64,000 bases of DNA, from NCBI RefSeq assembly GCF_006874475.1, contig NZ_VIRM01000006.1, positions 1 to 64,000 of the forward strand. The letters are read 5' to 3'. The notes beneath the pieces were generated by a model that worked only from the letters and a program-made list of their open reading frames with translations, was not told the origin of the DNA and searched no databases. Shown here one piece after another: positions 17,283 to 26,905 of this stretch (the first letter of the stretch is position 1; every line of letters starts with the position of its first letter). The position numbers were made by a program, and so were the translations under genes. The DNA comes from Microbispora hainanensis. Lineage in GTDB: Bacteria; Actinomycetota; Actinomycetes; Streptosporangiales; Streptosporangiaceae.

Positions 17283-17738
17283 TCACTCCGGGATGGTCGA
17301 CTTGATCGGCTCGGCGAGGTCGACCAGCACGGCCCCGGCCTGGTGCTGCTGCCCGATCGTCACCTCCACGTACGCCACCCTGTTGGTGGACGTGAACAGC
17401 GTCGGGCGGCGCGGGTCCTGGAACCAGCCGACGCCGTTGATGTCGGCGACCTCGGCCGTCGGCTCCATCGCGGCGGGCCGGGGCACGCCGCAGCGCAGGG
17501 CGATCTGGCCGTCGCCCCAGACGGCGACGTACGGCGAGGGCGGTTCGGAGGCGGTCCGGTCGAGCCCTTCGAGCGTCTTCGGCAGCGCCGCGTCGAGCCT
17601 GCGGCAGGCCGCCGCCGCCTCGCCGGTCGGCGTGGGCGGCTCCACGCGGACGGTCGTCGAGCAGGCGGCGAGCAGGGTGAGCGCCGCCAGGATCAGGCCT
17701 GCCGGTGTGGCGTGCAGGGGCCTCCTCGCCTCTCGCAT
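17283..17738 (-). CDS. DUF3515 family lipoprotein
   Basis: About 151 residues. A short Arg-rich N-terminus and a hydrophobic segment lead to a lipobox, LTLLAACS, so the mature protein is probably a lipoprotein facing the cell wall. The rest matches the actinobacterial DUF3515 pattern (CRRLDAALPKTLEGLDR, WGDGQIALRCGVPRP, VGWFQD). Function is unknown. ATG 17738 is preceded by CGAGGAGACG, which decides the start over an earlier in-frame ATG. It lies 23 bases downstream of the Lrp-domain gene, forming a two-gene unit that is convergent with ddl. Confidence 0.88.
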   Translation of the reverse strand: MREARRPLHATPAGLILAALTLLAACSTTVRVEPPTPTGEAAAACRRLDAALPKTLEGLDRTASEPPSPYVAVWGDGQIALRCGVPRPAAMEPTAEVADINGVGWFQDPRRPTLFTSTNRVAYVEVTIGQQHQAGAVLVDLAEPIKSTIPE

Positions 17739-17761
17739 CGTCTCCTCGGCTCGTGCTCCGC

Positions 17762-17995
17762 TCAGATGTGGACGATCGGACACGTCAGTGTACGGGTGAT
17801 GCCGTGCACGGCCTGAATCTGGGCCACCACGAGCTTGCCGAGCTCGTCCACGTTGCTGGCCTGGGCGCGGACGATCACGTCGTAGGGCCCGGTGACATCC
17901 TCGGCCTGTGTCACCCCGGGAATGGAGGAGATCTCCTCGGCCACGTTGGCGGCCCTGCCGACCTCAGTCTGGATAAGGATGTAGGCCTGCACCAT
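17762..17995 (-). CDS. Stand-alone Lrp/AsnC ligand-binding (RAM) domain
   Basis: 77 residues forming just the alpha-beta RAM domain of Lrp/AsnC regulators (AYILIQTEVGRAANVAEEIS, TGPYDVIVRAQASN). There is no helix-turn-helix. Such domain-only proteins oligomerise and may sense amino acids or act as partners for full-length Lrp proteins; no DNA-binding role is expected. GGAGGGCG lies just upstream of the ATG. It is transcribed divergently from thiL and followed by the DUF3515 gene. This neighbourhood is conserved in actinomycetes, but its purpose is unknown. Confidence 0.9.
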   Translation of the reverse strand: MVQAYILIQTEVGRAANVAEEISSIPGVTQAEDVTGPYDVIVRAQASNVDELGKLVVAQIQAVHGITRTLTCPIVHI

Positions 17996-18042
17996 GACGC
18001 CCTCCGGGTAGAGATCAGTGCCGGAGCGTAACCGTACCTCGA

Positions 18043-19011
18043 ATGCACAAGGGGTGTGCTATCACAGTCGGAGATCTCGGCGAATTCGGAGTAATCCAGC
18101 GGATATCGGGACGCCTTCCGCGGACTGCGGCCGTACTGCTTGGCCCCGGCGACGACGCCGCGGTCCTGAAGGCGCCCGACGGGCGGGTCGTCGTCAGCAC
18201 GGACCTCCTGATCGAGGGTAGGCACTTCCGCCGCGACTGGTCGAGTGGCTACGACATCGGCCGGAAGGCGGCGGCACAGAACCTTTCCGACATTGTTGCC
18301 ATGGGGGCCGATCCCACCGCTCTCGTGGTCGGCCTGGGGCTGCCCGCGGACGTCGGCACCGACTGGGTGGACGCCCTGACCGACGGCTTCCGCGACGAGT
18401 GCGACCTGGTCGGGGCGACCGTGGCGGGGGGCGACATCGCCCGCTCGGAGACCGTCGTGCTCGGCGTGACCGCGCTGGGCGACCTCGGCGGCAGAGCCCC
18501 GGTGACCCGCTCGGGCGCGCGTCCGGGCGACGTGGTCGCGGTGGCGGGCCGCCTCGGTTACGCCGCGGCCGGCCTGGCCCTGTTCGGGGCGGGGGTGACC
18601 GGCGGTTCCCCCGATCTCGTGACCCTGCTGGAGGCGCACCGCCGTCCCCGGCCGCCGTATCCCTGTGGTCCGGGGGCCGCGCTGCTCGGCGCGACGGCGA
18701 TGCTCGACGTCAGCGACGGCCTGCTGCAGGACCTCGGTCACGTCGCCGACGCGAGCCGCGTGGCCGTGGAACTGGACGCCGCCGCCCTGCCCGTGCCGGA
18801 GGCACTGTCCGCGGCGGCGCGCGAGCTCGGGGCCGATCCCCTGGAGTGGGTGCTCACCGGCGGTGACGACCACGCTCTGGCCGCGACGTTCCCTCCCGGC
18901 GTACGGCTGCCGCCCGAATGGACGCGTGTGGGAGTCGTCACGGAGGGACACGGAGTGCAGGTCAACGGGCAGACCTGGACCAAAGGGGGATGGGATCACT
19001 TCCGTGCGTGA
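18043..19011 (+). CDS. thiL: Thiamine-monophosphate kinase
   Basis: 322 residues. ThiL phosphorylates thiamine phosphate to thiamine diphosphate. Motifs: LLGPGDDAAVL and STDLLIEGRHFRRDWSS (metal and substrate site), KAAAQNLSDIVAMGADPTAL, VGATVAGGDIAR, and the C-terminal MLDVSDGLLQDL and TGGDDHALAAT. ATG 18043 is the only in-frame start that keeps the N-terminal domain; no Shine-Dalgarno sequence is visible, and TAACCG eight bases upstream may be a -10 box of a leaderless transcript. thiD lies 1.8 kb downstream, separated by the CBM2-like membrane protein. Confidence 0.95.
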   Translation: MHKGCAITVGDLGEFGVIQRISGRLPRTAAVLLGPGDDAAVLKAPDGRVVVSTDLLIEGRHFRRDWSSGYDIGRKAAAQNLSDIVAMGADPTALVVGLGLPADVGTDWVDALTDGFRDECDLVGATVAGGDIARSETVVLGVTALGDLGGRAPVTRSGARPGDVVAVAGRLGYAAAGLALFGAGVTGGSPDLVTLLEAHRRPRPPYPCGPGAALLGATAMLDVSDGLLQDLGHVADASRVAVELDAAALPVPEALSAAARELGADPLEWVLTGGDDHALAATFPPGVRLPPEWTRVGVVTEGHGVQVNGQTWTKGGWDHFRA

Positions 19012-19082
19012 TGTGAAATTTGTGACATAGGCGTATTAAATCTGTTATTAAGTATGGCGGTCAGGCAACAGGAAGGACCGTC

Positions 19083-20579
19083 ATGGGCCGTCATACGGCA
19101 GGACGCAAGGCACGAGAGGGTCAGCCCTCCCCGGTTCAGGACGACCCCGCAGAGAGGGGTGCCGGTCGCGATCACCTGGCCTTCCGTCCGCCGGCGACGC
19201 CCGACGAGCAGCCCCTTGCCAGGCCCGGCCGGTCCGGGCAGTGGCCGGGCGGCGGTGCCGTCCCCTGGCCCGTGCCGCTCTCGGAGGCCGCCGGTGGCCC
19301 CGCGACCGGCCCCATGACGGGCCCCATGACGGGCCCTGTGACGAGCAGTGGTCCTGTGACGAGCAGCGGTGCCGTGCCGTGGCCGGTGCCGCCCTCGGAG
19401 TCGACGACCCGGATGTTCGCGGCCCTGTCGCCCGAGCGGCTGGAGTCCGAGAGCCTGTCGCCGGTGTCGTTGTCGTCTTCGGAGCGGCCGGCCTCGTCCG
19501 AGCTCCTGACGGCATCGTTGGGCGCCGGGGAGGGCGGCCTGCCGCAGGACGGGGACGACCATGCGAAGCCGCCGAGACGCATGCGGCGGCTGGCGCTCGT
19601 GTCGGGGCTGTCGGTGATCCTGGCCGTGGGCGTCACGGCCGGTGGAGCACGGCTGCTCGCCGGGCGGACCTCCCTGGCCCTGGATCAGCCGACGACGGCC
19701 TGCCCGACCTCGGAGAACTGCGCCGCCGACGCCGGGCCGTACGGAGCCGGGTCCGGCCAGTCCCTCGACGCGACCCCCACTTCCGGTGATCCGACCGGCG
19801 ACCCGGCCGGGAACGGCCAGGACCGGCCGGGCAAGGAGCACTCCGGCACGTCCGGCTCCGGCCAGGAGGACAGCGGGGCGGGCACCGGGGAGGACACATC
19901 CGCGGCTCCCCGGGCCACACCGGTCGCGACGGCCGCCTCGAAGGGCCGGGATCGCGACCACACGTCCGCCCGCACGCGTGCCTCGTCCACCGCCGCCCCG
20001 CGTGCGTCGGCCCACCCATCGGGGCAGGTGGACGATGCTCCCGCCGCCGTCACGGCCGACCCGGACGACACGACGGGCACCGGGTCCGGCGACGGCGCGA
20101 CGCCCGGTGAGACCCCGCTGGACGACCCACGCGGCGAGGACACCGGAAACGGCGAGGACACCGGCGACGCGGACGCGTCTGACGCCGGTGCGAACCGCAC
20201 GACCGGCGCGCACCCGGTGCGGACGAGGTCCGCCCTCGTCGCCGGAGCCCCCGCGGTGCAGGTGCGGTTCACGGTGACCGACCGTGACGCGAGCGGCTAC
20301 ACGGCCCGGCTCGCCGTACGCAACGAGGGGCCGGACCTGCCCGCATGGACCATCCGGCTGGCCGTCGGCGGGCAGGTGACCGCCGTCGAGGGGGCCGGCT
20401 GGCGGCAGCAGGGGGACACCCTGACCCTGACCTCGCAGACCGCGACCTCGCAGACCTCGTTGCACGAGGGTGGCACGCTGACGCTGACCATCCACGCCGA
20501 GGGCGCGCCGGCCGCACCCGCCGACTGCGTGCTCTCCGAGGGGCGCTGCGAAATCACCGGCCCGTCCCAGCGCGGCTGA
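19083..20579 (+). CDS. Membrane-anchored protein with disordered arms and CBM2-like domain
   Basis: 498 residues in four parts: a disordered N-terminal arm (1-165) with internal repeats (GAVPWPVP twice, TGPMTGPMTGP); a basic patch and one membrane helix (about 165-187, RRLALVSGLSVILAVGVTAG); a long Thr/Ser/Asp/Gly-rich linker (about 190-385); and a C-terminal beta-sandwich (about 390-490) with VQVRFTVTDRDASGYTARLA, like a type 2 cellulose-binding module. Topology puts the sandwich outside the cell. The ribosome site AGGAAGGA is strong. No catalytic domain is present; the protein may bind a polysaccharide or sense the wall. Placement between thiL and thiD is unexplained. Confidence 0.75.
   Translation: MGRHTAGRKAREGQPSPVQDDPAERGAGRDHLAFRPPATPDEQPLARPGRSGQWPGGGAVPWPVPLSEAAGGPATGPMTGPMTGPVTSSGPVTSSGAVPWPVPPSESTTRMFAALSPERLESESLSPVSLSSSERPASSELLTASLGAGEGGLPQDGDDHAKPPRRMRRLALVSGLSVILAVGVTAGGARLLAGRTSLALDQPTTACPTSENCAADAGPYGAGSGQSLDATPTSGDPTGDPAGNGQDRPGKEHSGTSGSGQEDSGAGTGEDTSAAPRATPVATAASKGRDRDHTSARTRASSTAAPRASAHPSGQVDDAPAAVTADPDDTTGTGSGDGATPGETPLDDPRGEDTGNGEDTGDADASDAGANRTTGAHPVRTRSALVAGAPAVQVRFTVTDRDASGYTARLAVRNEGPDLPAWTIRLAVGGQVTAVEGAGWRQQGDTLTLTSQTATSQTSLHEGGTLTLTIHAEGAPAAPADCVLSEGRCEITGPSQRG
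19307..19372 (+). repeat. In-gene tandem repeats (12 bp and 18 bp units)
   Basis: Three copies of a 12-bp unit (GGGCCCCATGAC type) run into two copies of an 18-bp unit (CCTGTGACGAGCAGYGGT). They keep the reading frame and encode TGPM/TGPV and SSGPVT repeats in the intracellular arm of the CBM2-like protein; length variation between strains would be expected. Confidence 0.8.
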
Positions 20580-20788
20580 CCCGCCCTCTGCGGCGTCGGT
20601 GGCCAGGCGGAACGCCCCGGGGCGGCCGGGCGCCGCGTACGCCTGCGCTTCACGGGTGTGCGGCATCGCCATGAGTCTCGGCGTGTGAGTCTCGGCGTGG
20701 CCGTGACCCGCTGCCGCCCGGCCCCTGGACCACGGCCGGAGACGGGGCGTTTTCGAGGGAACGGCGGGGGTTTTGGTTGGATGGTCGC

Positions 20789-21586
<798 letters not shown>

Positions 21587-21661
21587 GCCGAGGCGCCCAG
21601 GCGCGCCCGCGTCGCCGTCCGGCGCTCGCCCGGAAGCCGCCCCCCGATTGAGGCACGGTCG

Positions 21662-21752
21662 GCGCAGTGCCTCAGCGCAGTGCCTCAGCGCAGTGCCTCG
21701 GCGTAATCCCTCGGCGGAAGCCGTCAGCGGAAGCCGTCAGCGGAAGGCGTCG
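21662..21752. repeat. Seven-copy 13-bp tandem repeat across a gene end
   Basis: Units of 13 bp run without gap: GCGCAGTGCCTCA (three times, the third ending G), GCGTAATCCCTCG, GCGGAAGCCGTCA (twice) and GCGGAAGGCGTCG. The stop codon of the minus-strand NmrA-like gene (21737-21739) lies inside the sixth copy, so copy changes could alter its C-terminus. It also separates that gene from the convergent thiD. Confidence 0.85.
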
Positions 21753-22579
21753 GCATGGTCGGCGGCCCACTGCCGGAATGTCCGCGCGGGACTGCCGGTG
21801 ATCTGCTCCACGGTCGAGGTGACCAGGTCGGAGCGGGGACGCCGGGTGCTCGCGAGCAGTGCTTCGACCAGCGCGGGCGGCCTTCCGTCCGCGAGCATCC
21901 GCTCCCGTGCCGCCTCCACGGAGACCTCTTCGAAGCGCAGCGGACGGCCGATCGCCTCGCCGATCAAGCGGACCTGGTCGGCCCTGCTCACCACCTGTGG
22001 TCCGGTCAGCACGTGCGTGGCGCCCACGTGCCCGTCGCCGGTCAGCACGCGTGCCGCCACCGCCGCGACGTCGGCCTGGTGCACCACCGCCGTGGGAGCG
22101 ATGCCGGGGCCGCGTACGACACCGTCCTGCCGGATCTGCCCGGCCCACCCCAGGGCGTTGGACGCGATCGTGCCGGCCCGCAGGATGCTCCACTCCAGGC
22201 CCGACGCCTTGATGAGGCGCTCCATGTCGGCGTGGAGCCGGTTGATCGGATCGGTCTGCCGTTCGGCCTCGTCGTCCACGCCCGACGACGACAGGTAGAC
22301 GAGGCGCCGGGCGGAGCCCGCGATCGCGGAGAGGACGGCCGGCGCGCCCTCGGACGTGAGGAAGGGCCAGACCAGGAACACCGTCGTGATCCCGCTCAGC
22401 GCACTTTCCAGGGTTTCCGGCCGGGACAGGTCTCCTGTCGCGATCTCCACCTCGTGCGGCAGGCGGGTCGTCCGGGCGTCGCGGACGAACGCGCGCACCG
22501 GGACACCGGCGGATATGAGCTGGGCGGCGACTTCCCGGCCGACGTTGCCGGTCGCGCCCGTCACGAGAATCCGGACCAT
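21737..22579 (-). CDS. NmrA-like NAD(P)-binding oxidoreductase
   Basis: 280 residues. An N-terminal Rossmann motif, MVRILVTGATGNVGREVAAQ, and the pattern VFLVWPFLTSEG and RLVYLSSSGVD identify an atypical SDR of the NmrA/NAD(P)H-binding type related to quinone oxidoreductase 2. The classical Tyr-x-x-x-Lys pair is not obvious, so it may be a redox sensor or an enzyme. No ribosome site stands out. It follows the rpmB gene on the same strand but a strong hairpin separates them. The C-terminus ends within a 13-bp tandem repeat. Confidence 0.82.
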   Translation of the reverse strand: MVRILVTGATGNVGREVAAQLISAGVPVRAFVRDARTTRLPHEVEIATGDLSRPETLESALSGITTVFLVWPFLTSEGAPAVLSAIAGSARRLVYLSSSGVDDEAERQTDPINRLHADMERLIKASGLEWSILRAGTIASNALGWAGQIRQDGVVRGPGIAPTAVVHQADVAAVAARVLTGDGHVGATHVLTGPQVVSRADQVRLIGEAIGRPLRFEEVSVEAARERMLADGRPPALVEALLASTRRPRSDLVTSTVEQITGSPARTFRQWAADHADAFR

Positions 22580-22650
22580 GACCGTGATCGACCACGCCGT
22601 GCCACGAATATTCCGGTGCGGCGGATTCTCGCGTTCCCGGTCACGACAGC

Positions 22651-22688
22651 GCGAGAGCCCGCCACCGGTTCCGGTGGCGGGCTCTCGC
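22651..22688. terminator. 18-bp perfect hairpin downstream of rpmB
   Basis: GCGAGAGCCCGCCACCGG (22651-22668) pairs perfectly with 22671-22688 around a TT dinucleotide, so the real loop opens the inner pairs. It lies 14 bases beyond the rpmB stop and lacks a T tract; such long GC hairpins act as terminators in actinomycetes. Confidence 0.75.
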
Positions 22689-22701
22689 GGATGTCAGACG
22701 G

Positions 22702-22887
22702 TCAGCGCGTGACCTTGCCCGCCTTGATGCAGGAGGTGCAGACGTTCATCCGCTTCGGCGTCCCGTTGACCACCGCGCGCACGGTCTGGATGTTGGGGTT
22801 CCAGCGGCGGCGGGTGCGGCGGTGCGAGTGGGAGATGTTGTTGCCGAAAATCGGCTTCTTGGCGCAGACGTCGCAGACGGAAGCCAC
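22702..22887 (-). CDS. rpmB: Large ribosomal subunit protein bL28 (zinc-binding type)
   Basis: 61 residues: [20 protein letters not shown] with [15 protein letters not shown] in the centre. Cysteine pairs C-x-x-C at residues 5/8 and C-x-x-C in [10 protein letters not shown] form a zinc ribbon, so this is the four-cysteine form, whose zinc-free paralogue is commonly induced under zinc limitation. AAAGGAGCG precedes the ATG. It is divergent from the DAK2 kinase gene; the 200-bp gap must hold both promoters, with GATAGTCT near 23031 a candidate -10 for the kinase side. Confidence 0.96.
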   Translation of the reverse strand: MASVCDVCAKKPIFGNNISHSHRRTRRRWNPNIQTVRAVVNGTPKRMNVCTSCIKAGKVTR

Positions 22888-23094
22888 GGTAATCGCTCCT
22901 TTGAATCAGTCGATCGGCCCGGCGCCGGTGCAGCGGCTCGTCCGAGCAATGCCGGGACAACCGGCTGGCCACACGAGGATATCCGATGTTCACCAGTGCA
23001 CGCCAAACGGGACTCCGGCGAACGGGGGATAGTCTCGTACCCGCCAACGGTAGCGCATCGGGGGGCTGGATCGCGCGGAAGGAAGGTCGGCCGG

Positions 23095-24663
23095 ATGCTC
23101 AAGGTGCTCGATCCCCCCGCCGTACGCCGCTGGTCGCGCCACTGCGCGGCGGCCCTCGGCCGGGCCAGGGCGGAGATCGACGCGCTCAACGTGTTCCCCG
23201 TGCCCGACGGGGACACCGGCACGAACCTGCACCTCACGATCCTGTCGGCGGCCGAGGCGGTGGACGCGCTGCCCGGCGGCGCGGACGCGGACGCCACCTG
23301 GCAGGCCCTGACGCGCGGGGCCCTGCTCGGCGCGCGGGGCAACTCCGGAGTGATCGTCAGCCAGGCCGTCAGGGGCATGGCCGAGGTGCTCGGGCGCGCG
23401 CCGGGAGGCGGCGCCGACCTGCGCGACGGCCTGACGAGGGCGGCCGAGATGGCCAGGGCGGCGGTGGTCCGCCCGGTGGAGGGCACGGTGCTGAGCGTGC
23501 TGTCGGCGGCGGCGCAGGCCGTGCGCGACGCGCCCGACGACCTGGCCGAGGTGGCCCGCCGGGCGGCGGACGAGGCACGGCGGGCCCTGCGCCGTACGAC
23601 CGATCAGCTCGGCGTGCTGTCCCGCAACGGCGTGGTGGACGCGGGCGCGGCCGGGCTGGTGATCATGCTGGAGAGCCTGGCCGAGGTGGTGACCGAGGCG
23701 TACAGCGAGCGGCACGAGGTGCCCGCCCCGGCCGCGCGGATCGCACCCGGGCAGGCGCAGAACACGGGCGGCCCCGGTTACGAGGTCATGTACCTCCTCG
23801 ACGCGGGCGCCCACGAGGTGGACCGGCTGAGGGGCGAGCTCGACGCGCTGGGGGACAGCCTGGTGATCGTCGGCGGGGAGGGCCTGTGGAACGTCCACGT
23901 CCACGTGGACGACGCGGGCGCGGCGATCGAGGCCGGGCTGCGCGCGGGACGGCCCCACCGGATCAAGGTGACCTACCTCGGGGGACGGCCGCACGAGCCC
24001 GGTCCGGCGCGGGGCGTCGTCGCGGTCGCCGCGGGGGACGGCCTGGCGGCCCTGTTCCGGGAGGCCGGAGCGGTGGTCGTGCGGCGCGAACCGGGCTCGG
24101 CCCCGACGGCGGCGGCCCTGCTGCGGGCCGTACGCGAGGCCGGCACCGAGGTCGCGGTGCTGCCCAACGACGCCGTCGTGCACGACGTCGCCGTGGCCGC
24201 CGCGGAGATCGCCAGGGAGGAGGGCGTGACGGTCAGCGTCCTGCCCACCCGGGCGTCGGTGCAGGGCCTGGCCGCGCTGGCCGTGCACGACCCGCTGCGC
24301 CGCTTCGACGACGACATCGTGGCGATGACCGACGCGGCCGGGCACACCCGCCACGGGCACGTGTGGGTGGCCGACCGCGAGGCGATGACCAGCGCCGGGA
24401 TCTGCCGCCCCGGCGACGTGCTCGGGGTGGTGGACGGCGACGTCGCGCTGATCGGCGCGGACCTCACCGAGACCGCGATCGAGGTCGTCCGGCGCCTGGT
24501 CTCCGGCGGCAGCGAGATGGTCACGCTCGTCGCCGGCGCGTGCGCGCCCGAGCCGCTCCTGCCCGCCGTACGCGACCACCTGGAGCGGGCCCGCCCGGAC
24601 CTGGAGATCGTCGTGTACGAGGGCGGGCAGGGCGGTTATCCCCTCCTGATCGGCGTCGAGTAG
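23095..24663 (+). CDS. DAK2/DegV-linked kinase, YloV/FakA family
   Basis: About 522 residues. The N-terminal DAK2 domain has FPVPDGDTGTNLHLTILSAA (metal/ATP aspartates) and LLGARGNSGVIVSQAVRGMA; the C-terminal half has GYEVMYLLDAGAHEVDRLRG and GLWNVHVHVDD, as in FakA/YloV. FakA proteins phosphorylate fatty acids bound to FakB (DegV) proteins; no FakB gene is adjacent here. ATG 23095 follows AAGGAAGG. The gene order rpmB-fakA-recG-rsmD-coaD is widely conserved. The stop is 37 bases before the recG start, so the two are probably one operon. Confidence 0.9.
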   Translation: MLKVLDPPAVRRWSRHCAAALGRARAEIDALNVFPVPDGDTGTNLHLTILSAAEAVDALPGGADADATWQALTRGALLGARGNSGVIVSQAVRGMAEVLGRAPGGGADLRDGLTRAAEMARAAVVRPVEGTVLSVLSAAAQAVRDAPDDLAEVARRAADEARRALRRTTDQLGVLSRNGVVDAGAAGLVIMLESLAEVVTEAYSERHEVPAPAARIAPGQAQNTGGPGYEVMYLLDAGAHEVDRLRGELDALGDSLVIVGGEGLWNVHVHVDDAGAAIEAGLRAGRPHRIKVTYLGGRPHEPGPARGVVAVAAGDGLAALFREAGAVVVRREPGSAPTAAALLRAVREAGTEVAVLPNDAVVHDVAVAAAEIAREEGVTVSVLPTRASVQGLAALAVHDPLRRFDDDIVAMTDAAGHTRHGHVWVADREAMTSAGICRPGDVLGVVDGDVALIGADLTETAIEVVRRLVSGGSEMVTLVAGACAPEPLLPAVRDHLERARPDLEIVVYEGGQGGYPLLIGVE

Positions 24664-24699
24664 CCGGATTGTCGGCCCGTGCGGGTAGTAATTGGTGTC

Positions 24700-26862
24700 G
24701 TGACGAGCTTCGACGAGCCGCTCAAGAAGGTGGTCGGCAGGTCGGCCGCCTCGCTGGAGAGCGCCCTGGGCATCAGCACGGTCGGTGAGCTGCTGCGCCA
24801 CTATCCGCGGCGATACGCGCAGCGCGGGGAGCTGACGCCCATCGCGTCGCTGGAGCACGACGAGCACGTCACCGTGGTCGCCAAGGTGTCGTCGGCCGTG
24901 CGCAGGCCGATGAAGAACCGGCAGGGCACCTGGCTCGACATCGAGGTGACCGACGGCAAGGAGAAGCTCCACCTGGCCTTCTTCGGCAAGGGCGCCTACG
25001 TGGCGGAGCAGCGGCTCACGCCGGGCACCGAGGCGATGTTCTCCGGCAAGGTCGGCGTCTTCGTCGGCGGGAGGACCAGGCGTGTCTCGCTCACCCATCC
25101 CGAATACGAGTCGTTCGACGAGACGGAGGAGACGGCCGAGGAGTTCGCCTCCGCGCTGGTGCCGATCTACCCCTCCGCGCAGGGGCTGCCGAGCTGGAAG
25201 ATCCGGCGGGCCGTGCGCACGGTGCTCGACGTGCTCAGCCTGGACGACCCGGTGCCCGCCGAGATCCGGGAGCGGCTGGGGCTGCTGCCGATCGAGGAGG
25301 CGCTGCGGCGGGTCCACCGGCCCCGCAGCCAGGCCGACGTCGCCCGGTCGCACGACCGGCTGAAGTTCGACGAGGCGTTCGTGCTGCAGGCCGTCCTGGT
25401 GCGGCGGCGCATGGCCGCGTCCGCCTGGCTCGCCAGGGCCCGCCCCGGGCGCGACGACGGGCTGCTGCGCGAGTTCGACAAGCGGCTGCCGTTCCAGCTC
25501 ACCGAGGGGCAGCGGCAGGTCGGCGAGGAGATCGCGGCCGACCTAGCCCGCGAACACCCCATGCACCGGCTCCTGCAGGGCGAGGTCGGCGCGGGCAAGA
25601 CCGTGGTCGCGCTGCGCGCGATGCTCCAGGTGGTCGACTCCGGCGGGCAGGCCGTGCTGCTCGCGCCCACCGAGGTCCTCGCCCAGCAGCACCACCGGTC
25701 GATCGTGAACATGCTGGGCGATCTCGCGGCCGGCGGGATGTTCGGCGGGACGACGGTCGCGCTGCTCACCGGCTCGATGGGGGCCTCCGCGCGGCGGAGC
25801 GCGCTGCTCGACGCGGCCTCCGGTGCGGCCGGCATCGTGATCGGCACCCACGCCGTGCTCCAGGAGCACGTGCAGTTCGCCGACCTCGGGCTCGTCGTGG
25901 TGGACGAGCAGCACAGGTTCGGCGTCGAGCAGCGCGACGCGCTGCGCGAGAAGGGCGGGGGCGGACGCCCCCACGTGCTGGTCATGACGGCGACGCCGAT
26001 CCCGCGCACGGTCGCGATGACGGTGTTCGGCGACCTGGAGGTCTCCACGCTGTCCCAGCTCCCCTCAGGACGGGCCCCGATCACCACCCACGTGGTGCCC
26101 GCCGCGGAGAAGCCCCACTTCCTCGACCGCGCCTGGCAGCGGGTGCGCGAGGAGGTGGGCCTGGGCCGCCAGGCCTACGTGGTGTGCCCGCGCATCGGCG
26201 ACCAGGAGGGCGACGAGGGCGACCTGGCGAAGGACGACGACGAGCGCAGGCCGCCCCTGGCGGTGCTCGACGTCGCGCGCATGCTCGCCGAGGGCCCCCT
26301 GCTCGGCCTGCGGATCGAGGCGCTGCACGGCAAGCTCGCGCCCGAGGACAAGGACGCCACGATGCGGGCCTTCGCCCGGGGCGAGATCGACGTCCTGGTC
26401 GCGACCACGGTCATCGAGGTCGGCGTCGACGTCCCCAACTCGTCGGTGATGGTCATCATGGACGCCGACCGCTTCGGCGTCTCCCAGCTCCACCAGTTGC
26501 GCGGCCGGGTGGGCCGGGGCGGGCTGCCCGGGCTGTGCCTGCTCGTGAGCGAGGCCCCGGAGGGCAGCCAGGCCCGCCGCAGGCTCGACGCGGTGGCGGC
26601 GACCCTCGACGGGTTCGAGTTGTCCCGTGTCGACCTGGAGCAGCGCAGGGAGGGCGACGTGCTCGGCGCCGCCCAGTCGGGGCGCAAGTCCTCGCTCAAG
26701 CTGCTGCAGCTTCTGCGCGACGAGGACGTGATCGAGACCGCCAGGACCGAGGCGACCGCCCTGCTGTCCGCCGACTCCGAGCTGTCGGCCCACCCGGCCC
26801 TGCGCGCCGAGATCGACACCATGGTCACCGACGAACGCGCCGAATATCTCGAAAAGGCGTGA
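24700..26862 (+). CDS. recG: ATP-dependent DNA helicase RecG
   Basis: About 720 residues. RecG regresses stalled replication forks and Holliday junctions. An N-terminal wedge/OB domain (about 1-190) precedes SF2 helicase domains with Walker A LQGEVGAGKTVVALRAML, the box VVVDEQHRFGVEQR, MTATPIPRTVAMTVFGDLEV, then TTVIEVGVDVPNSSVMVI and the Q-x-x-G-R-x-G-R motif HQLRGRVGRGG. GTG 24700 is the preferred start; TAGTAA eight bases upstream may serve as -10 of a leaderless RNA. A second in-frame GTG at 24679 is possible. A strong terminator follows the stop. Confidence 0.96.
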   Translation: MTSFDEPLKKVVGRSAASLESALGISTVGELLRHYPRRYAQRGELTPIASLEHDEHVTVVAKVSSAVRRPMKNRQGTWLDIEVTDGKEKLHLAFFGKGAYVAEQRLTPGTEAMFSGKVGVFVGGRTRRVSLTHPEYESFDETEETAEEFASALVPIYPSAQGLPSWKIRRAVRTVLDVLSLDDPVPAEIRERLGLLPIEEALRRVHRPRSQADVARSHDRLKFDEAFVLQAVLVRRRMAASAWLARARPGRDDGLLREFDKRLPFQLTEGQRQVGEEIAADLAREHPMHRLLQGEVGAGKTVVALRAMLQVVDSGGQAVLLAPTEVLAQQHHRSIVNMLGDLAAGGMFGGTTVALLTGSMGASARRSALLDAASGAAGIVIGTHAVLQEHVQFADLGLVVVDEQHRFGVEQRDALREKGGGGRPHVLVMTATPIPRTVAMTVFGDLEVSTLSQLPSGRAPITTHVVPAAEKPHFLDRAWQRVREEVGLGRQAYVVCPRIGDQEGDEGDLAKDDDERRPPLAVLDVARMLAEGPLLGLRIEALHGKLAPEDKDATMRAFARGEIDVLVATTVIEVGVDVPNSSVMVIMDADRFGVSQLHQLRGRVGRGGLPGLCLLVSEAPEGSQARRRLDAVAATLDGFELSRVDLEQRREGDVLGAAQSGRKSSLKLLQLLRDEDVIETARTEATALLSADSELSAHPALRAEIDTMVTDERAEYLEKA

Positions 26863-26875
26863 GAGCGGGAAATGA

Positions 26876-26905
26876 AACGGGCGCCGTGTGAACACGACGC
26901 CCGTT
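26876..26905. terminator. Terminator after recG
   Basis: AACGGGCG (26876-26883) pairs with CGCCCGTT (26898-26905); an inner CGTGT/ACACG pairing and one C-A mismatch extend it. Flanking A-rich and T-containing bases make it plausible in both directions. Confidence 0.8.

Noticed and set aside
19307..19372. Tandem repeats considered as a CRISPR-like array
   Set aside because: The units are directly adjacent, in frame and lack unique spacers; no cas genes are in the window.
22921..23094. Upstream extension of the DAK2 kinase frame to position 22822
   Set aside because: It overlaps the rpmB coding region on the other strand and has no ribosome site; family alignment and AAGGAAGG support ATG 23095.
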